The notes under the pieces are model-generated. The model made no database searches. It saw nothing but the letters and a program-made list of their open reading frames with translations, and was not told the DNA's origin. Below are positions 9,351-17,124 of a stretch of DNA of 64,000 bases, in pieces; position 1 is the first letter of the stretch; each line of letters starts with the position of its first letter. The stretch is from Ruminococcus sp. (GTDB taxonomy: Bacteria; Bacillota; Clostridia; Oscillospirales; Ruminococcaceae). Position numbers and translations under genes: made by a program. The DNA lies in NCBI GenBank assembly GCA_029060305.1, contig JAIDUG010000034.1:1-64000 (forward strand), given 5' to 3'.

Positions 9351-10415
9351 ATGAAAATCACAGCAGTCATAATGGCAGGCGGTAAAGGTGAACGTTTTTG
9401 GCCTAAGAGCAGGGAGTCTCACCCGAAACAGTTTCTGTCACTCACTGATGACGGCGAAACTATGATTCAGAAAACCGTCAGCCGAATAAGTCCTTTAGTA
9501 CAGGCGGAAGATATTTTCATAGTAACAAATGCCTGTTATAAACACCTTGTTATTGAACAGCTTCCGGATATTCCACAGGAAAATGTACTTGCAGAACCTT
9601 GCGGAAGAAATACTGCACCTTGTATAGCATTTGCAACAGCCGTAATAAAAAAGAAATACGGCAACGCTGTAATGCTTGTTTTGCCGTCCGACCACCTTAT
9701 AAAATATGAAAATATCTATACAAGAACTCTCTGCAATGCGATTGTTACGGCTACAGAAGACAATAATCTTGTGACAATCGGAATAACTCCGACATATCCG
9801 GAAACAGGTTACGGATATATAAATTTCGGTGAAGAATCCGGCAACGCTTATAAAGTAGAGAGATTTGTGGAAAAACCTGACCTCCGCACAGCTAAAAAAT
9901 ATTTGTCGTCCGGCAAGTATCTTTGGAATAGCGGTATGTTTGTATGGCAGGTTTCAGCTATTGAGGAACGTTTCCGCACTTTAATGCCGGAAGTATTTGC
10001 AGGTGCAGAAAAAATCGGTCAGTCTTTCGGTACTGAAAGATTTGAGAAAACACTTGAAACAGAGTATAATAAATTTTCGTCAGAATCAGTGGATTTCGGA
10101 ATAATGGAAAAATCGGAAAATATATATACTATCCCTGGGAGTTTCGGATGGGACGACGTAGGAAACTGGCTTGCAATAGAAAGAATAAACGAAACTGACG
10201 ACAATCAGAACTATATCGAGGGCGATGTAATTACTGAAAATTGCAGACGTACTACAATATGTGCCGGAAAACGTCTTATTTCTGCCATCGGAATTGAAGA
10301 TATTATAATAGTTGATACTGACGATGCTGTTCTTGTGTGTTCAAAAAACAACACTCAGGACGTAAAAAAAATAATAGCACGTCTCAGAGAAAACAACAGA
10401 ACTGAACTTATATAA
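9351..10415 (+). CDS. manC: Mannose-1-phosphate guanylyltransferase
   Basis: 354 residues from the ATG at 9351, preceded by AAAGGAG. Residues 1-30 carry the nucleotidyltransferase signature MAGGKGERFWPKS...HPKQF, and the middle has the sugar-phosphate motifs FVEKPD and WNSGMFVW. It makes GDP-mannose from mannose-1-phosphate and GTP in the cytoplasm. The length fits the single-function form without the isomerase domain. GDP-mannose feeds the next gene, gmd, 15 bp downstream. Confidence 0.93.
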   Translation: MKITAVIMAGGKGERFWPKSRESHPKQFLSLTDDGETMIQKTVSRISPLVQAEDIFIVTNACYKHLVIEQLPDIPQENVLAEPCGRNTAPCIAFATAVIKKKYGNAVMLVLPSDHLIKYENIYTRTLCNAIVTATEDNNLVTIGITPTYPETGYGYINFGEESGNAYKVERFVEKPDLRTAKKYLSSGKYLWNSGMFVWQVSAIEERFRTLMPEVFAGAEKIGQSFGTERFEKTLETEYNKFSSESVDFGIMEKSENIYTIPGSFGWDDVGNWLAIERINETDDNQNYIEGDVITENCRRTTICAGKRLISAIGIEDIIIVDTDDAVLVCSKNNTQDVKKIIARLRENNRTELI

Positions 10416-10430
10416 AGGAGATTTTTTATA

Positions 10431-11450
10431 ATGAAAAACGCACTTATCACAGGTATCACAGGACAGGACGGCTCATATCTCGCTGAACTCCTGCTCGAAA
10501 AAGGTTATAACGTTTACGGAATATGGAGACGTAAGGCAACAGTTGATTATGGAAATATAGGTCATCTTAAAGACAAAGTAAACCTTATTTATGCTGATAT
10601 GACTGACCCTGTTTCATTGATCTCCGCTATGAAAATCTCACAGGCTGACGAAGTGTACAATCTCGCTGCACAGTCATTTGTTGCGACAAGCTGGGATACT
10701 CCGCTGAGTACGGCAGAAATAGACGCTTTAGGAGTTACGAATATGCTTGAAGCTATCCGCATTGTTAAACCTGAAGCAAAATTCTATCAGGCATCTACTT
10801 CAGAGATGTTCGGACTTGTACAGGAAATTCCGCAGACCGAAACAACACCTTTTTATCCTCGCAGTCCATACGGTGTTGCAAAACTTTACGGTCACTGGAT
10901 TACAAAAAACTACCGTGAAAGTTACGGACTTTTTGCCTGCTCCGGAATACTTTTCAATCACGAAAGTGAAAGACGTGGTATTGAGTTTGTTACAAGAAAA
11001 ATCACAAAGTCTGCTGTTGAAATAAGTCTCGGTCTCAGGGATTGCGTTGAACTCGGAAACCTTGATTCAAAGCGTGACTGGGGACACTCCAAAGACTATG
11101 TAAAAGCTATGTGGCTGATGTTGCAACAGGATAAACCTGACGATTACGTCATTGCAACAAATGAAACCCGTACAGTACGTGAATTTGCGGAAACAGCTTT
11201 CCGTCACGCTGGAATAGAAATAGAATGGCACGGACAGGGTATTGACGAAATCGGTATAAACAAGGCTGACGGAAAAACAGTTGTAAAAGTAAACAGGAAA
11301 TTTTTCCGTCCGGCAGAAGTTGATATACTCCTCGGCAATCCCGAAAAAGCAGAAAAATTCCTCGGCTGGAAACGTGAAATATCATTCTCGGAACTCGTTG
11401 AAAGAATGGTAAAAAATGATATGGATTTGATAAAGTCCGGCAAACAATGA
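10431..11450 (+). CDS. gmd: GDP-mannose 4,6-dehydratase
   Basis: 339 residues. The short-chain-dehydrogenase Rossmann motif TGITGQDGSYLAELL stands at the N-terminus, and the catalytic Tyr-Lys pair is in YGVAKLYGHW. NHESERRGIEFVTRKI is diagnostic of Gmd. It converts GDP-mannose to GDP-4-keto-6-deoxymannose. Strong ribosome-binding site AAAGGAG. The stop codon overlaps the next start (ATGA), implying translational coupling. With the reductase at 14064 it forms a GDP-D-rhamnose route. Confidence 0.95.
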   Translation: MKNALITGITGQDGSYLAELLLEKGYNVYGIWRRKATVDYGNIGHLKDKVNLIYADMTDPVSLISAMKISQADEVYNLAAQSFVATSWDTPLSTAEIDALGVTNMLEAIRIVKPEAKFYQASTSEMFGLVQEIPQTETTPFYPRSPYGVAKLYGHWITKNYRESYGLFACSGILFNHESERRGIEFVTRKITKSAVEISLGLRDCVELGNLDSKRDWGHSKDYVKAMWLMLQQDKPDDYVIATNETRTVREFAETAFRHAGIEIEWHGQGIDEIGINKADGKTVVKVNRKFFRPAEVDILLGNPEKAEKFLGWKREISFSELVERMVKNDMDLIKSGKQ

Positions 11451-11785
11451 GGAAATTTTTAAAAGATACGTGGAAAGTACTTCTTATTATATTTATCGTC
11501 ACATTGACACTTCTGTACGTGCTGATTTTTGACGGAAGTGAAATACCATTTGTAGTATCATTTATTTCTGCTTTTGCAATTCTTTTTATTTACAACGTCA
11601 AAGACACTATAATATATATAAAAAATTTCAGTTACCTGAAAAAAAGTGACTTTTTTTCACATCATTACAGAGACAGAGATATATATAATGAATGTATTTC
11701 AGTAATAAAAATAAAAATATTTTACTGTTTACTTTCTGGAGGATGGCTTACCTGCCTGATACTTACTTGCTTAGGGGTGATTTGA
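11447..11785 (+). CDS. Small integral membrane protein of the polysaccharide operon
   Basis: 112 residues, starting in the ATGA overlap with gmd. Hydrophobic stretches at ~9-28, ~32-50 and ~90-110 suggest three membrane spans with a charged loop (KKSDFFSHHYRDRDIYNE) between. No family recognised. Its place between gmd and a glycosyltransferase suggests a polymer assembly or export accessory; this is inference from position only. Confidence 0.7.
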   Translation: MRKFLKDTWKVLLIIFIVTLTLLYVLIFDGSEIPFVVSFISAFAILFIYNVKDTIIYIKNFSYLKKSDFFSHHYRDRDIYNECISVIKIKIFYCLLSGGWLTCLILTCLGVI

Positions 11786-11786
11786 C

Positions 11787-12935
11787 TTGAATATTACTTT
11801 CGACGCTGTACCGATAATCGCCGATAAGATAACCGGAATAGGTTGGTGTGAAGTCGGACAAACTCAGACTATTGCACATCTTTTTCCGAATGATAACTAT
11901 GAGTACAGTTTCTTTACAAGCGGAAAAAATGAACGTATTCAGAAAGCGAAAAATTTCGCCGGAAACAATATAAAACTCAATTATTCGGAATTTTCGGGGT
12001 ATCTCTACAGAGGAATTTCTGCTTTTGTTCCTGTTCCATATTCGTGGTTTTTCGGTAAAAACTCCGATATAACGCATTTCTTTAATTATATAGTACCGCC
12101 GTTTGTACACGGAAAAAAAGTAGTCACTGTACACGATATGGTCTATAAGGCTTTTCCGGAAACAGTAAGAGGTCGCACAAGGTTTATGCTTGAAACAGGT
12201 CTGAAAAAATCCCTCAGACGTGCCGACATTATAGTAACGGATTCTGAATTTTCAAAGAGTGAGATAATCAGATATTTTCCGGAACATTCAGAAAAAATCC
12301 GTGTAGTACCGTGTGGAGTGGACTGCGAGAAGTTCAGACCGTGCGAAAATCCCGAAACTATTGCAGAAGTAAAAAAGTCCCTTGAAATCAACGGAGACTA
12401 TTTTCTGTACGTCGGTACTATTGAACCAAGAAAAAATTTAGTCCGTCTGATAAGGGCGTATAAAGTCTTTTCAAAACACGTTGAAAATCCGCCGAAACTT
12501 GTTCTTGCAGGTGCTAAAGGCTGGCTATGTGACGATATTTACGCACTGGTAAAAAAACTGCATCTTGAAAAACAGGTTATTTTCACAAAGTATGTACCGT
12601 CCGAAGATATGACACCCCTTATGTGTGGTGCAATAGCTTTTGTTTTTCCGTCACTGTACGAGGGTTTCGGAATGCCTCCGCTTGAAGCCATGGCATGTGG
12701 TGTACCTGTCTTAACATCAGATGAAGCATCTCTGCCGGAAGTTACCGGAGACTGTGCCGTTATATGTGACGCTTATTCGGTCAAAAGCATTGCAAAAGGT
12801 TTGTACCGACTTTATAAAAATCCCGATTTGAGAAGTGATTTAAGTCGTCGTGGTATTGAACGTGCAAAGACTTTCACTTGGAAACATTCTGCCGAAAAGT
12901 TATACAATATATACAGGGAGCTTGCCGATGAATAG
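11787..12935 (+). CDS. Glycosyltransferase, GT4/GT1-type
   Basis: 382 residues from a TTG start at 11787, with GGGGTGA upstream; no in-frame ATG lies nearby. The C-terminal half has the GT-B donor-binding region: YVGTIEPRKNLVRLIRAY and the E-x7-E motif in SLYEGFGMPPLEAMACGVPVL. It resembles mannosyl- and rhamnosyltransferases (HDMVYKAFPE near residue 110). Predicted to add a hexose or deoxyhexose, likely from GDP-mannose or GDP-rhamnose made by this operon, to the lipid-linked repeat unit. Exact acceptor unknown. Confidence 0.88.
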   Translation: MNITFDAVPIIADKITGIGWCEVGQTQTIAHLFPNDNYEYSFFTSGKNERIQKAKNFAGNNIKLNYSEFSGYLYRGISAFVPVPYSWFFGKNSDITHFFNYIVPPFVHGKKVVTVHDMVYKAFPETVRGRTRFMLETGLKKSLRRADIIVTDSEFSKSEIIRYFPEHSEKIRVVPCGVDCEKFRPCENPETIAEVKKSLEINGDYFLYVGTIEPRKNLVRLIRAYKVFSKHVENPPKLVLAGAKGWLCDDIYALVKKLHLEKQVIFTKYVPSEDMTPLMCGAIAFVFPSLYEGFGMPPLEAMACGVPVLTSDEASLPEVTGDCAVICDAYSVKSIAKGLYRLYKNPDLRSDLSRRGIERAKTFTWKHSAEKLYNIYRELADE

Positions 12936-14067
12936 AAAAATCCGTATACTTGAAGTAAACAAGGCATATTTTCCTCACACAGGCGGTATAGAAACACTTG
13001 TTAAACAATATTCTGAAGAACTTGGAAAATATAAAAATATTGAAGTACGCACACTTGTATGTCGTGACAGTCGGGGCAGAACATACATCGAAAATATAAA
13101 CGGAGTAAAACTTACACGTGCAGGAAGTGTCGGGACTTATTTTTCATGTCCGCTGTCATTTTCTTTTATAAGACTTTTTCACAAAATGTCAAGAAATGCC
13201 GATATTGTGCATATTCACGTGCCGTTTCCGCTTGCGGACTTGGCTTTACTGCTTTCCGGATATAAAGGAAAAGTTATAGTTTCGTGGCACAGCGACGTTG
13301 TGAAACAGAAAAAACTTCTGATATTCTACCGACCTTTGCTGAAATATCTCCTCAGCCGTGCCGACCGTATTCTTGTTGCAACAGAAGGTCATATAAGCGG
13401 TTCAGAATTTCTGCCTGAGTACAGCTATAAATGTAAAATACTTCCTTACGGTATCAGCTCGGAAGAATACATGAACATTGAAAAGATTCCGTTTCTGACG
13501 GAACAAGCAACAAATCCGGATTGTGTGAAAGTATTTTTCACCGGACGGCTTGTATATTACAAAGGCGTTGACGTACTTATAAAAGCGTTCAGAAACGTCA
13601 ATTATAATTGTGAACTTTTTATAGCAGGAACAGGTGTTCTCGAAAGTGAACTCAAAGAAAAAATAATCAGATACGGAATTAAAGACAGAGTACATTTTTT
13701 AGGATTTCTGCCGGAAAAACAGTTAAAACAAGCGTTTTCCGATTGTGACATATTTGTTTTGCCGTCCGTTGCAAGAAGTGAGGCTTTCGGAATCGTACAA
13801 CTTGAAGCAATGGTTTACGGAAAACCTGTTATAAATACAAATCTGCCGTCGGGAGTACCTTATGTAAGCATTCACGGAAAAACAGGTTTCACCGTACAGC
13901 CTGAAAATTCCCGACAGCTTGCAAAGGCTATTGAAATTTTGTGCGAAAATAAAAGTCTCCGTGAAAAATTCGGACAGTCTGCACGTGAAAGGGTTTTAAA
14001 GCATTTCAACGAAAATACGATTATATCAAAATTTTGTGAAATTTTATATAAAGAGGTGAGTGAATGA
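12928..14067 (+). CDS. Glycosyltransferase, GT4 family
   Basis: 379 residues. The frame is open upstream, but the ATG at 12928 has GGGAG 8 bp before it and overlaps the end of the previous gene by 8 bp. The N-terminus ILEVNKAYFPHTGGIET is the usual GT4 acceptor-side loop, and IVSWHSDVVKQ follows. The donor side has FTGRLVYYKGVDVLIKAF and SEAFGIVQLEAMVYGKPVI (E-x7-E). A cytoplasmic transferase for the repeat unit. Substrate not readable. Confidence 0.9.
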   Translation: MNRKIRILEVNKAYFPHTGGIETLVKQYSEELGKYKNIEVRTLVCRDSRGRTYIENINGVKLTRAGSVGTYFSCPLSFSFIRLFHKMSRNADIVHIHVPFPLADLALLLSGYKGKVIVSWHSDVVKQKKLLIFYRPLLKYLLSRADRILVATEGHISGSEFLPEYSYKCKILPYGISSEEYMNIEKIPFLTEQATNPDCVKVFFTGRLVYYKGVDVLIKAFRNVNYNCELFIAGTGVLESELKEKIIRYGIKDRVHFLGFLPEKQLKQAFSDCDIFVLPSVARSEAFGIVQLEAMVYGKPVINTNLPSGVPYVSIHGKTGFTVQPENSRQLAKAIEILCENKSLREKFGQSARERVLKHFNENTIISKFCEILYKEVSE

Positions 14068-14999
14068 AAGCATTGATTACAGGAGCAGGAGGATTTGTCG
14101 GAAACTATCTTATCAAAGAACTGAATAACGCTGGATATGAAGTCCACGCAACATATTTACCGTTTGAAAACATAAATCAGGAATGTTTCTGTCATTTTCT
14201 TGATGTTCTGAAAAAAGACGACGTAAAAAAACTTACAGACGAATTAAAACCCGATGTGATATATCATCTTGCCGGACAGAGTTCGGTTGCATTATCATGG
14301 AAAAAACCTCAGCTTACAGCAGAAATAAATATAATCGGTTCTATAAACGTCATGGAAGCCTTACCGGATAATACAAGACTTATTCTTATAGGGTCGGGAG
14401 AAGAATACGGATTCATACGTGAAAATGCCTGTCCGATAAAGGAAACTGAAAATCTCAATCCTGCAAATATCTACGCTGTTTCAAAAGTATGTGCGGAAAT
14501 GATTGGAAGAATATATCACCGTGCATACAACAAAGATATTATTACAGTGAGAGCTTTTAACCATTCGGGAGCAGGTCAGGCAGAAACTTTTGTAATATCG
14601 GACTTCTGCAAACAGATTGCAGAAATTGAAAAAGGTCTGAAACTTCCCGAAATATGTACGGGGAATCTTTCCGCAAAAAGAGACTTCACGGACGTGCGTG
14701 ATATAGTGATAGCGTACAGACTTTTAGGGGAAAAGGGCGTTTCCGGAAAAACTTATAATGTTGGTCGTGGAAAAGCCGTAAGTATAGAACACATACTCAA
14801 TACAGCAATCGGACTTTCTGCAATCCCGATAACTCACAGACTTGACCCTCAACGTCTCAGAGCATCAGATATTCCGATAATTGAACCCGATGTATCGGAA
14901 ATTTTCAGAGATACAGGCTGGTCGGCTCATATTACGATAGAACAGACTATTTCAGATACGCTTGAATATTGGCGTAAAAAATTAAAAAGAGAGGATTAA
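14064..14999 (+). CDS. rmd: GDP-4-keto-6-deoxy-D-mannose reductase
   Basis: 311 residues, overlapping the previous gene (ATGA). Rossmann motif TGAGGFVGNYLIKEL at the N-terminus, catalytic YAVSKVCAEM, and FNHSGAGQ plus FVISDFCKQIAEIEKG, which match Rmd-type reductases. It reduces the Gmd product to GDP-D-rhamnose. GDP-L-fucose synthase is less likely because the fucose enzyme's epimerisation motifs are not evident. No RBS beyond GAGGTGA in the upstream gene, so it is probably coupled. Confidence 0.82.
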   Translation: MKALITGAGGFVGNYLIKELNNAGYEVHATYLPFENINQECFCHFLDVLKKDDVKKLTDELKPDVIYHLAGQSSVALSWKKPQLTAEINIIGSINVMEALPDNTRLILIGSGEEYGFIRENACPIKETENLNPANIYAVSKVCAEMIGRIYHRAYNKDIITVRAFNHSGAGQAETFVISDFCKQIAEIEKGLKLPEICTGNLSAKRDFTDVRDIVIAYRLLGEKGVSGKTYNVGRGKAVSIEHILNTAIGLSAIPITHRLDPQRLRASDIPIIEPDVSEIFRDTGWSAHITIEQTISDTLEYWRKKLKRED

Positions 15000-15008
15000 A
15001 AGATTAAA

Positions 15009-15413
15009 ATGTCAGATATGAAGCTCACAAATGCAAAGATGAAAACTTTTGACGGCGATGAAAAAATTTCTGCTTTTCAGGCAGGAACAAGGCTTGCTGA
15101 ATTTGGTGAAAAACAAAATACTGCTAATGTACTTCTTGCCGGTAACATCAACGACCTTATAAAAAGAGTGTGTTATCTTGAAGACCAGAATATACAATTA
15201 GCTGAAACTATTCATCATTTGGCGGACAAGCAGATTGAGGCTGTAAACAAAATAAATACTGAACATTCAAACGCTATGAAATCAATAGTTTCAGAACTCA
15301 AATCAGTAAAGGCGGAGCTTGACCGTGTCAGGCTTGCTTCAAAACTGAATACAAGTGCAATTGACCGTCTGAACAAAGCGATTTCCATAGCCGAAAACAG
15401 CTCAGCAGATTAA
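15009..15413 (+). CDS. Coiled-coil protein of unknown function
   Basis: 134 residues. GAGAGGA overlaps the end of rmd. The N-terminal ~45 residues are polar (MSDMKLTNAKMKTFDGDEKISAFQ). From ~45 to the end the protein is predicted helical with heptads (LLAGNINDLIKRVCYLEDQ, LKSVKAELDRVRLASKL), so it is likely a homo-oligomeric coiled coil. No signal peptide. As the last gene of the polysaccharide operon it may organise the machinery. No family recognised. Confidence 0.7.
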   Translation: MSDMKLTNAKMKTFDGDEKISAFQAGTRLAEFGEKQNTANVLLAGNINDLIKRVCYLEDQNIQLAETIHHLADKQIEAVNKINTEHSNAMKSIVSELKSVKAELDRVRLASKLNTSAIDRLNKAISIAENSSAD

Positions 15414-15463
15414 ACGCTAAATTAAAATTTTTTGGTGAAAATGTGAAATTTTTCAGCTATCTA

Positions 15464-15492
15464 TTGACTTTACGAAAATTTTGTTATATTAT
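15464..15492 (+). promoter_or_regulatory. Promoter of the ATP synthase operon
   Basis: TTGACT (15464-15469), a 17-bp spacer and TATTAT (15487-15492). The leader to atpB is about 130 nt and contains an intrinsic terminator. Confidence 0.75.
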
Positions 15493-15567
15493 ATTAAAGG
15501 CAGTAGGAAATATGGCTGTCGGGTATTGTTCAAAATATACTTTGCAGTACTTATTCTGACAAAATCA

Positions 15568-15602
15568 ACGGGGATTTATGCCATGTGCTGTCTCCGTTTT
15601 TT
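15568..15602 (+). terminator. Terminator-like hairpin inside the atp leader
   Basis: ACGGGGA (15568-15574) pairs with TCTCCGT (15591-15597), with one G-U pair, and six T follow. It lies between the operon promoter and the atpB start, so it could act as an attenuator or define a ~95-nt leader RNA. Confidence 0.65.
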
Positions 15603-15628
15603 ATTTTAAGTGAAAGAAGGTGTTATAT

Positions 15629-16315
15629 ATGGATATTGCAGAAAAACTTATGGAGGAACTCGAATGTCGTGTTGCTTTTACGATACCAATTTTTGGCGGA
15701 ATACCTGTTCCGGAGTCGTGCGTTATAACGTGGGTAATAATGGCTGTGCTTGTACTTGCTTCAATACTGCTTGTGCGTAAACTGAAAACAGTCCCGACGG
15801 GTACGCAATGCCTTTTGGAAGAAGGTATTGAATGGATGAATAACTTTTTTCTTGAGATTCTCGGCGAAAAAGGAAGAAAATATCTTCCGATTCTTGAAAC
15901 CTTCCTCATATATATAGGTATGTCAAATATTATAGGTCTTTTCGGACTTCGCCCACCTACAAAAGATTTGGGAGTTACTGCAACTCTCGCACTTTTCGCA
16001 ATACTGCTTATACAAATCAGCGGTATCAGGGAAAAAGGCGTAGGCGGTTGGCTGAAAGGTTTCAAAGAACCTATGCCGTTAATGCTCCCTATGAACATTC
16101 TTGAAATCGTAATCAAACCGCTTTCATTGTGTATGCGACTTTTCGGAAACGTTCTCGGTGCATTTGTAGTAATGGAACTTATCAAAATGATTCTGCCTGT
16201 AGGTTTACCGCTTGTTTTCAGTTTCTACTTTGATATTTTCGACGGCTGTATTCAGGCGTATGTATTTGTATTTCTTACTTCGCTTTTCATGTCTGAGGCT
16301 ATGGAAAACGAATAA
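15629..16315 (+). CDS. atpB: F-type ATP synthase subunit a
   Basis: 228 residues. An in-frame GTG at 15620 overlaps the AAGAAGG ribosome-binding site, so the ATG at 15629 is the start. Five to six membrane helices are visible. The conserved helix MPLMLPMNILEIVIKPLSLCMRLFGN contains the essential Arg that faces the c ring. It forms the ion half-channels of the membrane F0 sector. First gene of the operon; no atpI is seen upstream. Confidence 0.95.
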   Translation: MDIAEKLMEELECRVAFTIPIFGGIPVPESCVITWVIMAVLVLASILLVRKLKTVPTGTQCLLEEGIEWMNNFFLEILGEKGRKYLPILETFLIYIGMSNIIGLFGLRPPTKDLGVTATLALFAILLIQISGIREKGVGGWLKGFKEPMPLMLPMNILEIVIKPLSLCMRLFGNVLGAFVVMELIKMILPVGLPLVFSFYFDIFDGCIQAYVFVFLTSLFMSEAMENE

Positions 16316-16354
16316 AAAAATTTCTAAAAAAATTTTTCACGGAGGTAATTTATC

Positions 16355-16576
16355 ATGGGTTTAGTAGCAATTGGTGCAGGTCTTGCAGTTCTCACCGGTA
16401 TGGGTGCAGGCATTGGTATAGGTATAGCAACTTCCAAGGCAGCAGACGCTATCGCACGTCAGCCAGAAGCTAAGGGCGATATAAACAAGGCACTTCTTCT
16501 CGGTTGTGCATTGGCAGAAGCTACCGCTATTTACGGTTTCGTTATCGCTATTCTGATTATCTTCATACTCAAATAA
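16355..16576 (+). CDS. atpE: F-type ATP synthase subunit c
   Basis: 73 residues and two membrane helices joined by the RQPEAKG loop. The ion-carrying Glu is in LAEATAIYGF. The residue matching Gln32 of the Na+-type Ilyobacter c subunit is Ile here, and the residue after the Glu is Ala instead of Ser, so the ring is predicted to carry protons. AGGAGGT-type ribosome-binding site (ACGGAGG) at good spacing. Confidence 0.95.
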   Translation: MGLVAIGAGLAVLTGMGAGIGIGIATSKAADAIARQPEAKGDINKALLLGCALAEATAIYGFVIAILIIFILK

Positions 16577-16614
16577 TCTAATTTCAGATAAATCAGAAGA
16601 AAGGAAGTTACAGC

Positions 16615-17124
16615 ATGGACGCATTAAAGGGTACGATGCTTGACGTTAATATATGGAATTTCATATGGTCTGCGGTAAATATTATCATACTGTTTATCCT
16701 GCTCAGAATATTCCTTTTCAAGCCAATAAACAAAATTATGAATGAACGCACAAGGACGATTCAGGACAATATGGACGAGGCTGAAAAAGCACGTCAGGAA
16801 GCAGAAGAACTCAAACAGCAGTACGCAGACAGTATCAGCAACGCAAAGGAAGAAGCTCAGAAGATTATAATGAAAGCTTACGACGAGGCAGAAACTGAAA
16901 AATCTGCTATTCTGAAAAAATCTCAGGAAGAAGCATATGAGATTATCAATGATGCAGGAAAAACTATCGAAAACGAAAGAAAAAGAATTATACAGCAGGC
17001 ACAAACTCAGATTGCCGACCTTGCTATTGAAGCAGCTTCAAAAATTATCGGCGAAAACGTCGACGACGAAAAAAACCGCCGTTTAGTAGACGAATTTCTT
17101 TCGGCAGAGGAGCGTGACAACTGA
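16615..17124 (+). CDS. atpF: F-type ATP synthase subunit b
   Basis: 169 residues: one N-terminal membrane helix ([21 protein letters not shown]), then a long charged helix ([29 protein letters not shown]) that dimerises as the peripheral stalk. AAAGGAAG precedes the ATG. Its TGA overlaps the ATG of the delta-alpha fusion by one base (TGATG), so the stalk and its top-side partner are translationally coupled. Confidence 0.95.
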   Translation: MDALKGTMLDVNIWNFIWSAVNIIILFILLRIFLFKPINKIMNERTRTIQDNMDEAEKARQEAEELKQQYADSISNAKEEAQKIIMKAYDEAETEKSAILKKSQEEAYEIINDAGKTIENERKRIIQQAQTQIADLAIEAASKIIGENVDDEKNRRLVDEFLSAEERDN

